DNA of 64,000 bases from Punctularia strigosozonata HHB-11173 SS5 (GCF_000264995.1 NW_006767437.1:796881-860880); one strand, 5' to 3'; positions 24,385-37,197 are shown, numbered from the stretch's first letter. Translations and numbers: made by a program. Notes: generated by a model from the letters alone, not told the origin.

Positions 24385-25285
24385 GGTCCGTTCGGGGTCG
24401 GAGGCAGACGTTTACTCCTTCTTCCTCGGGGATGCTTTTATACTCGAGCTTGTTATGACGCCCTCTCTCTTAAGCCGGTAGAAATCTAGGGCGCTTGATG
24501 ACGGCAACTCGTACGACTTCAATCTGGCCAACCGATCCGACGGAGTTCCTTGCTGTGACTCGTGGACTCTTGAAGCCAGACTACATGGCAAGAAACGTAA
24601 GAGGGCGCATGCTTGAAGCTTCTTTGGGACGCACAAATTAGAGATGATGAGGAATACGTTCCAAGGGGATTGCCTGGAGCTCCTGCAAGCAGAGACGTCG
24701 AGAGTATATAACAGAACCGTGAAGAGCCCGATGGCGACTTCAGTTGGTACGATGGACCATCGCCGCAGAGGACAACTTCCCGTACGAATGCCGATTGGTT
24801 GAAACAGAGAAATGTTCGCGCCATACCCACTTTTTTCTGACTCAGCGATCGTCCCGCCGGCAAAGGTCGGACGAGGTGGTGGAGATGCCCCTCGGCCAAG
24901 CGCGGCTCAACCTGAACGCGCGACATGACAAAAGTGTAAGTAAGTACGTTCCCAGAAATCGGAGTGCCCGTCGAGCACGTATGGAGCCGCGACACATGAG
25001 TGAAATCGTTCGCAGGTCGTCCATCCGGCATTCAACCAAGGCCTAGGATATCAGATAGTAACTTAGGATGCAGCACCGGCGGCCCCGACCCTGACGGCAC
25101 ATGGCAGCTTTGCCAGGCTCGTAAACAGCCTGGCTGCGGTGGGCCACGAGCTGTTCTCACGGGGGGCAAGGTCCGGTAATACGTCGCGCAAAGCACAATC
25201 ATATGAATTACAGCAAGGAAACCCGATAGTTTTACACCGTCCCAACAGTGGAACGAAAGCAGGCCAACTACTCAGAGGGGCATGT
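24385..25285. other. intergenic, no supported gene
   Basis: This is about 0.9 kb between the PQ-loop start and the TMEM14-like stop. A minus-strand open frame at 24.5-25.03 kb and shorter plus-strand frames show no family motif. I could not build a convincing spliced gene on either strand. Confidence 0.4.
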
Positions 25286-25767
25286 TCATGCACGAGTCTT
25301 GTACACAAGGTTGCCGTAGTACACCGAGGAAAGCGCCGAAGTGACTGCAAGCACGGCGGGGACGGGCCCCTTTGCAACACGAGGGAGGGATGATAGCAGC
25401 AGAAGCGCCGAGGCACCTGCGAGACGGTCAATACCGTAGATTCTAGTTACGTATACGGGAGTAAAGCCGTTGAACGCACCCAGGGCACCCTCGAGGCCGT
25501 TTGACTCTCCTTTTCGAATGGTTTCCGCACTCCAGAGGTACAAAGCGCCCACACTGGTAATAAGGGGTCAGCACAATGAGAGCCGAGTCCGACGACGAGA
25601 GCATCCATACCCCACGCCGGCTACAAGAGAGGGGATAGAACGCCTGCGCGCGAAGCCGCTGAGACCGCCGAAAAGGCAGAGCCCCCCCATAGTATAAGAC
25701 GGATACGCAGACTGGCAAACACGCGTCAGCGCATAGCAAGCACAGTAAAGATGCCTTGAGTAACCAT
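25286..25767 (-). CDS. TMEM14-family (UPF0136) small membrane protein
   Basis: This is a small protein of about 100 residues with three to four TM segments, related to TMEM14, which in vertebrates is mitochondrial and linked to porphyrin transport. The first exon appears to be only the ATG at 25765-25767. A 53-nt intron (branch GCTGACG) follows, then SAYPSYTMGGLCLFGGLSGF and ARRRSIPSLVAGVSVGALYL. A second spliced junction gives LEGALGASALLLLSSLPRV and GPVPAVLAVTSALSSVYYGN. The internal repeat of small-residue helices and the RRRSIPSLVAG turn match the family. The alternative start is the internal Met of SYTMGG, eight residues later. Confidence 0.82.
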
Positions 25768-25960
25768 TGTGTTTGGGACGTTGAGTAGGTAGCAGGCGCG
25801 CTGGGGGGTGTGTTGCGGGAGGGAGTAAGAGGTAAGCGAAGGATCCTGCGTGTGCGCTTTCGATTGAAATCCGGGGTAACGTGGAAACCGGCCTGTCATC
25901 TGGCCCGGTCCGGAGCCCGCCCAGCCGGGAGCCCCTATTTTCTTTTGAAGATCGACGACG

Positions 25961-27015
25961 ATGAGCCTCGATATCCTTCCTGACAAAAACGAGGAGTACG
26001 GCACCAAAGATTACTGGTCTGCTATGCTCAAATGGACATCGGTGTATTTTAGGCTCATGGATACAGGGATCGCAGATATGAGCAGTAAGACTCCTCCGAT
26101 CTTGAACGCGACCACGCGTAGCGTTCATTCTCTTCGGCTTCAGGGAGCAGGATGGAGCATCCTTTGACTGGTTCAAGACTTATGTGGATATTGCGCCTAT
26201 GATTAAGGACCTAATACGTCATGAACATCGCATCCTCATGCTAGGATGCGGCAACAGCAAGTTATCCGAGGAGGTGACTCAAGACATGCCTTGCTGAGAT
26301 AGTTGCATTTCCTTACGCTGACGATAGATGTGGGACGATGAATACAAGAACATCGTGAACGTTGACGTGAGCGTTGCCCATCGAATCGGCGATCGTCGGT
26401 CTCACTCTGTATAAGTATTCTCCAGTGCTGATTGAGCGGATGAAACGTCAACACGAGCTTCAACGGCCCGAGATGGAGTGTATGTGCTGACACGAAGCCC
26501 CTCCCCCTCAAGCGACTGAATTCCGATTGCAGGGCATGTGATGGATGTGCGACACCTGGAGTTCCCCGACGCCAGTTTTGATATAGCTATAGATAAAGGT
26601 ATGTCTGATATAGGGATGCTCGCATAACATCCAAAACGTGACCGGCGGTATCTAGGCACGATGGACGCCATGATGACTTCGAAAGGAGACGTATGGGTAT
26701 GTTATCCACAGCTTTCCATGCATCCCACGCGACTGAACGCTCTCGTTCCCATTAGGACCCCCCGGAGCAAGTGGTCAGCGACTGCAACGCAGAGGTGGAC
26801 GAAGTCTTGAGGTAGGTGCAGCCAGTTCACGCGACATAGCGGGCTAACGTGATACCGGCTGCAGGGTCCTTCGTCCTGGTGGCGTCTTCCTCTACCTAAC
26901 CTTCGGGCAGCCCCATTTCCGTCGGAGATACCTCAACCGTCCGGGCACGACGCTTGAGATTCGGCAGATCGGCGATGCCTTCCATTATTACCTGTACATC
27001 GTACGAAAGGCATAG
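25961..27015 (+). CDS. SAM-dependent methyltransferase, EEF1AKMT4/METTL13-like
   Basis: This seven-beta-strand methyltransferase resembles enzymes that methylate lysines of eEF1A. It begins MSLDILPDKNEEYGTKDYW. An 18-nt microexon (26067-26084) supplies the next residues, so that YWDRRYEQEQDGASFDWFK reads through. Motif I is ILMLGCGNSKLSEE, acidic loop VNVDYSPVLIERMK, motif III MDVRHLEFPDASFDIAIDKG, then TMDAMM and RVLRPGGVFLYLTFGQPHF. It ends FHYYLYIVRKA at 27015. There are eight or nine exons, several under 60 nt. It converges with the NDUFAF7 stop, 48 bp away. Confidence 0.87.
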
Positions 27016-27062
27016 CATCGTGGCGAGGGGTGGTGCAGTAGCGCCCACGGAGGTACCTGCCT

Positions 27063-28765
27063 CTAGAACAGGAACTTGACGTTCTGGTAGAAGTCAAGGA
27101 GCGGATTCTCGCCGTTGTGCAACCGGGTCTTGGACAGGTCCGCGTACGTCTCCATGAACTCGGCGTGCGTGAACACGCTGGATTTACGCTCGCCGATCGG
27201 GAGGCCGCTCGCGCTCACGATGCCGTCGACGGGCGTGCGCCTGTTGTGGGGGTGATAGGACGAGAAGAAGTCGGAGCCGACCGATAACGGCGTCATGCTG
27301 CTGCTAAGAGGAGACAACCGAGGGATCGGTAGGTCCGCGTCTGGAGTTTTCGGTTCACGCGGTTCGGACAGGATATGTTCGTACATGTCCCGGAGGTGCT
27401 CGAAGTTGGTAGGGAAGAAGATGTCGAAGTAACCCTGCTTGACGAGGACGGTTCCACATGGGACGGTTTCGTTCCGATACCGCGTCTGTACGACCGGGGC
27501 GTTGACGCCGGGGGTGGTATCGGGCAAGGACGAGAAGTCCGAGAGGAGGAGGCGATGTCGCGGGAAGTGATCGCGCAGCGTAAGTAACAGACTCAGGAGC
27601 CGCGTCGGGATGTACTCCGGCGCGGACAGGTTAGGCGCGAACGGGAGGTTGGTGTAAATGTTACGGAATGTTTTGGATGCCTTGAGGAGACGCGGTATCG
27701 GAGGGGGATGCGAAAGTCGTCTTCGTAGTTGGATGAAGGAGGTTATTAGTGGGTCGGTGACGCGGGTGAAGTGCGTTGAAAAGTCCCCGTTTTCGTCGAT
27801 CGCGACAAAGCCCTGGTAAGGCTCTAGGGTACGGAGGTCATAGCGTATCATATCGTGAGCAAAATTGTCCTAAACAAAATTTCAGAGTCGTGCGTAACAG
27901 AGATATGGGCTTCACGTACGACAACTTCCATCGCTATGAAGAAACATGGCGACGGTTCTCGCGTGTCCCAATGAAAGATGCTTTTGTGGGCTATTTGTAC
28001 TGTCGGATGAACGGCACAAAGTCTTTCCTCCTGTATCTTGGCTAAACTCCCGCTGATCTCTATGATGTGGTACCGGGTGCGGTCATAGACTTCCGGATAC
28101 TCGTCGCGGATGAAGTCAAGGATGTTGAGAGCTAACGTGCCATTTCCAGCGCCAATCTCGTAAATCACGAAATCTTCGTACGGGAAGTACTTGAGCAAAT
28201 ATTCGGACACCAGACATTGTGCGATGGCTTGACCATACCATGGCTTTAAGGTCGGTAAGCCAACAGCATACGAGGAATTGCAAGCGCGTATACTGACCTT
28301 GAACAACTCCGTCGGAGTATGCCATATCTGCCTCCCGGGTCCGTCCTCATCGGCGCCATAGCTCTCGTACCGCCGGGCGACCTCTTGTTGGAATTCCACC
28401 GCGTTCTTCATTGGGCCGAAGTTGAAAGCATCCTCGGCATAGGTAAATATCTGGGCTTGTTTCGGGAAGTAGCCGTAGTGCGGGTTGTACAGCGAGTCCT
28501 CGATGAAGTCCCGGACGAGCATGCGAACTTCCGTTGGCGGCTCGCGCGAGCTTTCGAGGTCATTGGCGGTAACGCGCCGATAGTTCACATGTTCGGGGTT
28601 GGTCACCGGCTCGAACACGTTCGGGTTGTAGTTGAACTTGTCCTGAGCGCGTCCGTCTCGGAGTGCATTTGTGGAGGTGCGGAATCCAGCTACCCGGGCT
28701 CGGCAGTGTCTGGCAATGTGGAAGGCGAGAGAGACACGGGCCACCAACGCGCCCCGCGAGAGCAT
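27063..28765 (-). CDS. protein arginine methyltransferase NDUFAF7 (complex I assembly factor, MidA family)
   Basis: NDUFAF7 is a mitochondrial matrix methyltransferase that symmetrically dimethylates an arginine of the complex I subunit NDUFS2 and is needed for early assembly. The N terminus MLSRGALVARVSLAFHIARH is a plausible presequence. Family blocks include VRDFIEDSLYNPHYGYFPKQ, EFQQEVARRYES, AIAQCLVSEYLLKYFPYEDF, the SAM loop VIYEIGAGNGTLALNILDFI, YHIIEISGSLAKIQEERL and FFIAMEVVDNFAHD. The C-terminal half holds HRLLLSDFSSLPDTTPGVNA and VKQGYFDIFFPTNFE. Three introns are needed. This gene is absent from budding yeast but present in fungi that keep complex I. The ATG at 28765 is head to head with MMS19. 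Confidence 0.92.
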
Positions 28766-29007
28766 GAACCTTCAAAGGCGACGAGAAGATGAGTCCTGCG
28801 CCTGCAGGTCGTGTTGGTTAAGTGCAGGACCAAAGAGCGCTAGCGTGATGTCGTACAAAGTACACCGTCCAGAAAGAAAGCCGCGTCGGCTTCGAGCTCA
28901 CCTTGAATTCCATTCTCCTGGATACTCCTCGTTAGATCTGCTCTCTGCATCCTCCGCACGACCTTGTATTGATCTGTCATCGAGGGGGTGCGGCGCTCTT
29001 GCCCTCC
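28766..29007. promoter_or_regulatory. bidirectional promoter NDUFAF7/MMS19
   Basis: Starts of the divergent genes lie 242 bp apart (28765 minus, 29008 plus), so the region holds both core promoters. No TATA box or repeat stands out. Confidence 0.55.
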
Positions 29008-32000
29008 ATGGAAAACATAGAACGGTCTGTCAGGACATGGATGGCCACGGGCAAGGAGGCTCAAGTGGATGAAGTCATTGCCTGTGAGCATATCCGACGA
29101 TCCGCGCATGTTCAATAGTATTGATACGATGGCATGTAGCCGTCGCCCACAAACAAACTACGCTCCTGCAGCTGGTCAAGAGTCTCGGAGAGTATCTCAC
29201 CTCGGAAGACGATGAGCTAAGAAACAAAGGTTTGTTCGCATACTCATGGGCATGTCGGAGTCCATTTGCCTCACCTCATAATCAAGGCGTCGAGTTCCTC
29301 TCCCGAGTACTGGAGAGATCTCCGTCGGATACCTTGAACCGCAACTCCGGTGCGAGCCGCCAACTCGCGAGTTACAGGCGGCATCTGATACGGGACTTGA
29401 AGTGAAGGTCTTGGTGACCTTCTATATCAGCAAATTGGAAGACACGGAAACGGTCATTCCGGCTCTTAAGGGACTTGTTACATTGACGGCAAACTCTGCA
29501 TTTACTGGGCTGGATGCCGCTGAGGTGGCCAAAGCGTGAGCTATTTCGTCGCAGAGCTTCTTGGCCTATTTCTAAGTCTCCTACAGCTTGTTTCAACATG
29601 TCAAGATGAAGGCCTTGATACAATCAGTCAGGTTCAACGTCTTTTCTATCCTTGACAATCTGATATCTCGTCATCGAGAAGGTATTTCGTTTACAAATGA
29701 GGTTGATGTGCAAGAAGTCCGGTGTATGACGTCCATGCGCAGCACTAAAAGGAATGGGAGCCGAATTCATCGAAGGATATATATATCTCGCGGAGGGCGA
29801 GAAGGATCCAAGAAATCTGACCGTCGCCTTCGCCATTGACCGAGTCATCGCCATCGAATTCGACATTACCCGGCACCTTGAGGTGATAAAGTCTCTGAAC
29901 CATGGCATCAATACCATGCTCATAGCATCACGAGCAGCAATTCTTCAACATTACATTTTGCTACTTCCCGATCACCTTCCGACCTCCACCTGACGATCCT
30001 TATGGTATCACCGCGGATGATCTCAGGAAATCCCTCCGGTATCGATATTCTATTACAGACTTAATCGAGCACGGTGTCTGACCGCACGTCCGTTAGGAAG
30101 TGTTTAGAGGCAAATCCGGCGTTTGGACCCCTGGCCATACCGCTCTTCCTTGAGAAGCTTGCGGCTGGTTCCCCCATTACGAAGGCAAATCGTTTCATTC
30201 TTCATGAAGGGTGTTTCTGAAATCTTCTCCTGCTGTAGAGAGACACATTGCAAACCATCGCCACATGTCTTCCGATATACGGCATGCCCTTGGCTCGGAA
30301 AGAAGCCAAAAACCTATGGAACCATTTACGGCTCGAGGTAGTGTCCTCTTGGCGTCGAAAGGGCCTTATACTCAACCTCACATCAGATCTTCCAACCCAC
30401 CGATGACCAAACAGCGGAAGAAGCATTGGCGACGATGCGCTCGCTCATCCAAACTTTCTATCAACCTCCGGCGACTGGAGAGTCGGACATGGATGTCGAT
30501 GCTCCAGTAACAGGGCTCGCAAAGGATATCTGCCAGGAGTGTCTAAAACTTTTAGGCGAGCCGGAGAAAAGTCAAGCCAAACCTGCCATGAAGACCGTGT
30601 GCTCACTTCTCAAGACTACGGGTAAGGCAACGATGCATTCATGTTCATGCATCGTCACGCTTACTTGCTTACAGAATCTGTATCTTATTACACTCTGGTA
30701 CAAGTTGCACCCCAGCTGCTTAAAACCTTCAATGATCCGGACGAGATATCGAATCGTCCCCAGGTTCTGGCTCTTCTCTGTCAATTTCTGGACACAGCCA
30801 AGACTATATCCGCTGGTCAGCAGCTATCCTTGGTTTCGTACAAGGATGAGATACTTGGTGCCTTCATCGTCGGGCTCGGAAACTCCGCTTCGCAGGATCC
30901 CGCGATCACGGGGCTGAAAATACTCGCTACTACGGAGAACCTTGCGACTGATGAAGAGCTTCGCTATATCGTCCACAATGTCAACGACACGATCGAAGCA
31001 AATCTCAGAACGGACGAGCAGATCAGGTAGGCGACGATAATAAAGGCATGCCGATCTCTAACGTCTCCTCAGCGACGCTATTCTAGATTTGCTGACATCC
31101 ATTTCGAAATCGAGCGCGAAACATGTCAAAGAAATGACTCTTCCTCTTCTCTTTGCGTCACTCCCCGATGTCGCGCCCCCGCGAGCTGCAGACAAGGAAC
31201 GTGCGAAGTGCTGGGAGATCCTGGCCGCGTTGAAGTCGCTATGTCTCGAACCCGAACTGTTCGAGACCATGATCATCCGTCTTCTCGCAAAATTGGATCT
31301 GGTGTGCGCGACGCGTCCTGATGCGGATATCGAGGCCAGCGCGGCATACGCACATTCGTTGCTTTACACGCTCTCCACGACCCTGGACGCGAAAGTACAA
31401 CGAGGAGACTCTGACATACTGAAATATGTCGACAAGTTGATCCCTCAGCTCTTCAACCTCTTCATCTTCGCATCGCTGACGACCGACGGCTATGACGTAG
31501 CCCGAGATCCAAGGCTCATTGGTACGGCGGGCAAGATCACGACATCTATTGTTCAGACTCTTCCTATAGAGTGAGCAACCTATCCTATCATGCCGACACA
31601 ATGAAGTTAATGCAACGACCTGGGCTACAGGCGGCAACAAACGCTGGTTGACGCGGTCTTCACAGCCTACGTATCTGGCCCGATCACCCTCATCGCCAGC
31701 GGCATTCACAAGATGCCTCAGGATGCGGGTTTTCATCCTTTTCTCGTATGTGGCTACACAATGCGGTGTCTCTGAGGACAATCACTAACGCCTGAATCAC
31801 AGAGTGAGGCCTCCGAGGCTCAAAGGAACACAGTAGCACTATTCGCTTCTATCGTACAGGCCTTGCGAAAAGAGGTACATACTTCATGTTGCATGTGGGG
31901 AATACATGCATCTCATCCACAGTCTAGGTTGTTATCCCCAGCGAACCTTCCGCGTACTCAGTTCTCGAGTGGGGTATGGATCAAGCTACAAACGCACTCC

Positions 32001-33229
32001 AGCGCGACGCTGCATGGCATGTGCTGGCATCTATAGTCAACAAACAAACCGAAAGTAGGATGGCGCTTCCTTGTCTTGACTTTGTCTAACTGTTCTGCTC
32101 AGGGCTGGAATCCTTGTTGACGAGAGTACGCAGCGAGTTTTGGCAGCACTTTATTGCGGACAAATCGGTTCCCGTTGCTACCCGTCGTCGAGCCATCGAT
32201 GCATGGGTTTGGGTGAGTCCTTGCAGCAATTGAATCTTTCCAATCCTTATACTGCGATCAGATCACGCGAGCCCTGCTGATCCGTAACCATTCGGATGCG
32301 ATGGTCCAGGTCGACGTTCTCTTCTCGCTTTTCGACGACCAGGACCTTGGCTGGGATGCGGCTAGGGCAGTCGGTCGCGTGGCTACTGCAGAAAATGTCC
32401 TGACGAAACGGAATCACGCGATTTCGAGGGTGAGCAACATCCTTCGGCCACAGAACACCAGACTTCATATGTAATGATATCGTCCAGATTCTATATGCAC
32501 AGAAGTACTGTAATGCTCTGCTGCCTCGAGTTTTGCAAGGCGCCAAGACCGGCGAAGGCGAGTCGTCACATGTACGGCCGCGAACGCGCATTTGACCAGG
32601 TCCACAGACTCCACATTGCAGAATACCTACCTCGTGGCCCTGACTTCGCTCATTACCGCCCTACCGAAGGCAACCTACACCACCGAGATGCCTACGGTCA
32701 GTTGATCCACCCAAAAGCGAACACCAGGACTCATCGTGTGATCAGCTCATGCCCCTCCTGCTTCACGGGCTTGAACTTCCCGACTTCGAAATCCGCTTCA
32801 ACGTCATCACGACGCTTCTTGCGGCCGCTGAAGGCGAGAAGGGGAAGAGTGGAGATAAAGAGGGTCACATCGTCAGCGAGCATGCCAATACTTTGGTCAA
32901 TGTGATGCTCAAGAATAGCATGGTATCGAGCATGCCGTCTATGGTGCGTACATTTCATCATGATCGTTTCTCTGATCACTGATAATCTTTGCTAGCGTGT
33001 TCGTACTGCTGCTCTTCGGTACCTCGCGATGTTACCGGACCTCGTGCGGTACGACGTCTTGCATCCTCAGAAAGCGTTTGTGTTACGCGAGCTGGCGAAG
33101 GTGCTCGATGATCCCAAGCGGGCCGTTCGGGCAGAGGCCGTCAACGCTCGGTCAAGATGGTAAGCAATCGCGCATTGAATGGTCCGCTCCAACGCTGAAA
33201 TGCCTTTTAGGTACGCCTATAACGGCTAA
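29008..33229 (+). CDS. MMS19: MMS19 cytosolic iron-sulfur assembly targeting factor
   Basis: MMS19 is the HEAT-repeat adaptor of the CIA targeting complex that delivers Fe-S clusters to DNA polymerases, helicases and XPD. The first exon is MENIERSVRTWMATGKEAQ, then VAHKQTTLLQLVKSLGEYLT. The conserved N-terminal MMS19 domain reads KGLEFLSRVLER, GLVTLTANSAF, RFNVFSILDNLISRHRE, MGAEFIEGYIYLAEGEKDPR and FNITFCYFPITFRPPPDDPY. HEAT repeats follow up to the C-terminal domain: LMPLLLHGLELPDFEIRFNV, HANTLVNVMLKN, TAALRYLAMLPDLVRYDVLH and LAKVLDDPKRAVRAEAVNAR. The last intron joins RSRW to YAYNG and stop at 33229. There are about 18 exons. Some internal borders near 29.9-30.4 kb and 32.5-32.7 kb are approximate. 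It is one of the longest genes in the window. Confidence 0.9.
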
Positions 33230-33821
33230 AGAGAGACTTGCAAGTATACTCGCGTCGAACCGCCATCGTAGCAGTCAAGACACTCGGTCGCCATTCACCA
33301 GAATTTCATCGAGCACGAAACATACAATGTATCAAGTAGCGAAGCCCAATAGCTTGTCATCTGCATCCACGAAACTATGAGCCGCTCGATCAGCAGTGAT
33401 ACCGCTGGAGACTTATTTCCGTCGTGCGCTAACTGTGCATGCCATGTATACACTCTCAGATCTCGCCGCAACGATTGTATGTTAGTGCGGATCGTTCACC
33501 TTTTCTTGCACCATCTTTGCCGTATATGGCCCCTGAGCAAGCAGCGTCATCATATGTTTCACCGAAGTTGGCGCCCGTCCCATCGCTATAGCGGTCGAAA
33601 CCCCTGATGACCGTGTGACACAAGCCAGAGAGCCAAAGGCGGCTGACGCCTTCGGCGCCCCCTCAGCCGCTCGCGCCCCCATTCCCCGTTACCTGCTCCT
33701 CGCTGCCCAACACGACGTGCAGGACGGCGTCGCCGACACTCACGCTATCTCCACCACCTCGGCGCGGTCAGTACGGCGCGGCTCGGGCGACGATTCGTGC
33801 TGATCAGTGACCAGCCCACCC
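33230..33821. other. MMS19 3' flank and promoter of the Zds1 homologue
   Basis: This is about 590 bp between two plus-strand genes. Short open frames only. No TATA box, repeat or RNA gene recognised. Confidence 0.45.
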
Positions 33822-36561
33822 ATGAACCCCTCCGAGTACGAGATTCAGCGCGAGGTCGAAAATCTCCGGGACATCAAGCGACGCTCGAGCACTCAAGGCG
33901 GCCCAGGTGCGCTCTTGATCGACCCCGACCTCCCGGAGCAGTCGGCCACGGGGTCTCATGGGAACTACTGGACCGCCGGCTCGACGGAGAGCGACGAGCT
34001 GGAGGGCACGTCCAGCGAAGATGCCAGCGATCAGATCCTCAGCCCGACCAACGACGACCCCGCGAACCTCTTCTGGGTTCCCGCCCGCCTCCATCCCGAG
34101 ATTGCTCCCTCGGAGTTCAGCGCGTTTCTCAAGGAGCACACCCGTGTCGCGGCCGATGGATCGACCTTAGGGCTCTCGCGCACCGCCTCGAGCTCGTCCA
34201 CGTCGAGTCTGGGGCGCAAGAAGTCTATGCTGCGAAACCAGTACAGGCCGACAGCGAACGACGGCGTCGAGCACGAGTCCGTCAAACCCCTCCGGAGAAA
34301 CCGATCTACCGCCTTCCCCAACGCCGTTCCGCAGCTTACGATCAGCGACCTTCAGAAATTGGAGGAGCTCGCGGAGGAGGCCTCGAAGAGCGATGACCCC
34401 TCCAAGCTGCGGTCCATCTTGCGGAGGAGTATGAGTATGAATGTCGCACCCTCAGGTTCAGTGCATCAGTCTTTGGGTGTAGTCCCTCCGCTCACGCGAC
34501 CGCGATGTCACAGCTATCGACAGGATGGATGATCTGCCCCTAGCCGATGAAGGTGACGCGCCCATCATCGTCCCTCCGCAGCCTCTACGGCGTGCCGCCA
34601 GGACGAAAATCCGAAAACCCGGCGTGGAGGGCACGGGGAACACTAGGTTCTCTGCCCGTCGGAGAACATCTGCCTCGGCCCGTATCGCAGCAATGGAAGC
34701 GCAGAGGACGTCGAGCGACATTTCCTCCAGCGATCACGATCACAGCGAAGAGGCGTTCAATCGCCCGCCTCTTCCCCACGCTGCCGGCAGTTTCATGGAC
34801 GAAGCACCCGCACTACGTCCCAAATCATTTGAAGATGAACATGAGCGCCCACATTCGCTTGTGACCTCTATCTATGAAGCCTACGCTTCGGACGACGTTT
34901 CGGTAGAGTCAGACGAGATCTCTATTCGCGCGACGTCTCCACCGTCGGCGCCCGCGCCCGTCCTCCCACTCGTACACGAGTTTCCTCCCCCTCAGAACCC
35001 GATTCCCATCGCTTCGCCTCAACCCATTCAGGCGCAACAGCCAGTCATCCACTCGCCACAGCCGCAGCGCATGCTGTCCCCTCCGAACGAATCACAAACA
35101 CCCTCCCGAACACCGTCGCCCGAAGGGTCTATGGAAAGCGTGCCGCATCTGCGACAAGCATCCGCACCCGAGACTACTTCGCCTTCCTCCGTCTCGAGCC
35201 CGGGCAAGAAGGACAAGGACAAGAAGGGCAGCCGTTTCAAGTGGGGCAGCGATAAGAGCAGCAAGAAGGCCGGGAAGGGCGAGCGCGAGAAGGAGAAGGA
35301 TAGCGGGTTCTTTGGGTCCTTGTTCGGGGGCGGCAAGAAGAAGCAGGAGGAGAGCGCGTCGACGCCGATAGGGTCAGGGACGTCCGGCCGAGAGGCGGCG
35401 GCGGCCCTTTTGGGCGCGTCGAAGGCCAAGTCTCGTGCGACGTCGCCAGCACCTCAGCCCGGCGGACCTTATGCGCGTTACCCCATCCACGTGGAACGCG
35501 CCATCTACAGGCTCAGCCACATCAAACTGGCCAACCCGCGTCGACCGCTGTACGAGCAGGTGCTCATCAGCAACCTCATGTTCTGGTACCTCGGCGTCAT
35601 CAACAAGACGACGCAGCCGCCTACGCCCTCGACGACGCCGCCACCCGGCGGGCAGACCACCGCGGACCAGGCGGAGAAGGAGAAACAGGAGCGGGAGAAA
35701 CGCGAAAAGGAGGAGCGTGAGAAGGCGGAGAAGGAGCGGATCGAGAAGGAGCGCGAGAGGGAAAGGGAGCGCGAACGGCTGGAGCAGCAGAAACGCGAGT
35801 CATCGAAGCGGGGGACGCTCACCAAGCCTGGGGCGCCCGGGGCGGGCGCGCGGCGGGCGGAGATGCCGGTGCGGAGCCCGCAGTACGACATGCAGCACCG
35901 ATCGATGGAGCAGGAGTACGGCGGCGGCAGCGGGTACGGTCAGCCTCCGTCATCGGCGCCCCCCATTCGGACGGGCGGGGCTCCGCCGCCGCCGTCGACC
36001 GCCGTCGCGCCCTACGGTTACTCGCGCGACCGGACAAACTCGTCCCCGACGCTCGGGCAGCCGTTCCAGTACCCGCCCGGAACCGCGCCGATGTACTACG
36101 GCGACGGAGGGCAGCCGCGGCCTGCGGCGACGCCGCATTTGCCGCCGGGGGCGATGCCGCCCGCGCAGATGGAGCAAGCGTGGCTGCAGCAGAACCCTGC
36201 GCGTACGGCGGGCGGGTCGTCGCACCCGCCGATGGCGGCCGCGGCCTACGGCGGTGGGCGCGCGCCTCCGCAGAGCCAGCCGAACCGATACGCTCCGGCG
36301 CAGCAGTTCCAACAGTTCAACGGCGGGAGCGGGTTCAACGGCGGAGGGGGCGGCGGCGCGAACGGCCTCAAGGGGCGCTCGCTCTCGGCGACGGCGGTCG
36401 CGCCCCAGCCGAATGGCGGGGGCATGTTGGGCAAGCCGCGGGCGAGCAGCGCACACGCTGTGGCGCCCAAGGTGCACGGGCGGCCGAGGACGGCGGACGG
36501 CGCCCCCGCAGGCGAAGAGGACGTGCCACTCGCGCTCTGGCAGCAGCAGCATCGGCGATAA
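33822..36561 (+). CDS. Zds1/Zds2-family PP2A regulator
   Basis: Zds proteins bind PP2A-Cdc55 and control mitotic entry, Cdc14 release and polarity. One intron at 34456-34513 gives 893 codons. The N-terminal part contains EYEIQREVENLRDIKRRSST and the conserved block PANLFWVPARLHPEIAPSEF with SAFLKEHTRV. The diagnostic Zds C-terminal domain sits at about 35.47-35.61 kb: YPIHVERAIYRLSHIKLANP, then RRPLYEQVLISNLMFWYLGV. The linkers are long, Ser/Pro-rich and probably disordered. A Lys-rich patch (GKKDKDKKGSRFKW) lies before the domain. After it comes a charged E/K/R helix (35.67-35.80 kb), then a Gly/Pro/Gln-rich tail. In yeast the domain sits near the C terminus. Here about 320 residues follow it. 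Confidence 0.9.
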
Positions 36562-37197
36562 GGCGCGCTCCAGCCGCTTCGGTTGGCGCATCTGGTGCAC
36601 CGGATACTGTCCCCCCCAACACCGTATTAGAACGCACTTTACATTGTTTTCTTTCCCGTCAGCCCGTGCCCCGTTTATGTTCCTTTCGTTCTCTCTACAG
36701 TCCACGCCACGAACTACATTACCCCTCCGCATCTCCGCATGCTGTCTCCTCTACAATCGCAGTCTTTCCCAACTCTCGATCTCGATCTCTCACTCTGCTT
36801 TTGTCGCCGCCCAATCTCTTCGTCATGTGTTCTTCTTTAACCGAGTCCGTCCATGCCATGCCCTTTCGATGTTCGGTATAGTCGCGTGGGCTGAGAGCAT
36901 TTTGCCCCCGCGCGGGCCCTAGGTTTACCTGACCGGACTACTACTATTATTTCCCGTCACTCCACGGAACGCTCCTTTGTATTCTAACCTAACGTCCGGA
37001 AATACTGCATCAACCTAGGCATAGTCTGATGGGCGCGCGCACGGCATGAGCACTGTGGGGGAAGATGCCCATCCATGCAGAGGGCAGCAGCGCAGCCGAT
37101 GACATGGAACAGGATGCTGGGGCTGCAGGACCTCCTTCGCCGAGGACCGGAAGCAGGCGCACGCGAGGATACTAGGGTAGAGTGAGAGCGCCCAGAA
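36562..37197. other. convergent 3' flanks, no supported gene
   Basis: About 640 bp between the Zds1 homologue stop and the TMEM97-like stop. Pyrimidine-rich stretches near 36.65-36.85 kb fit a 3' UTR. No gene is seen. Confidence 0.45.

Noticed and set aside
24519-25031. 170-codon minus-strand open frame
   Set aside because: No family, low-complexity mix, and I could not build consistent splice joins to a neighbour.
5800-33229. Idea that COQ6, NDUFAF7 and MMS19 form a mitochondrial/Fe-S gene cluster
   Set aside because: They are separated by unrelated genes (SEC6, eIF4E2, KEI1, PQ-loop) and each has its own promoter.
35435-36922. 495-codon plus-strand ORF overlapping the Zds1 gene
   Set aside because: Arg/Ser-rich shadow in another frame of the Zds1 exon; the Zds domain lies in the other frame.
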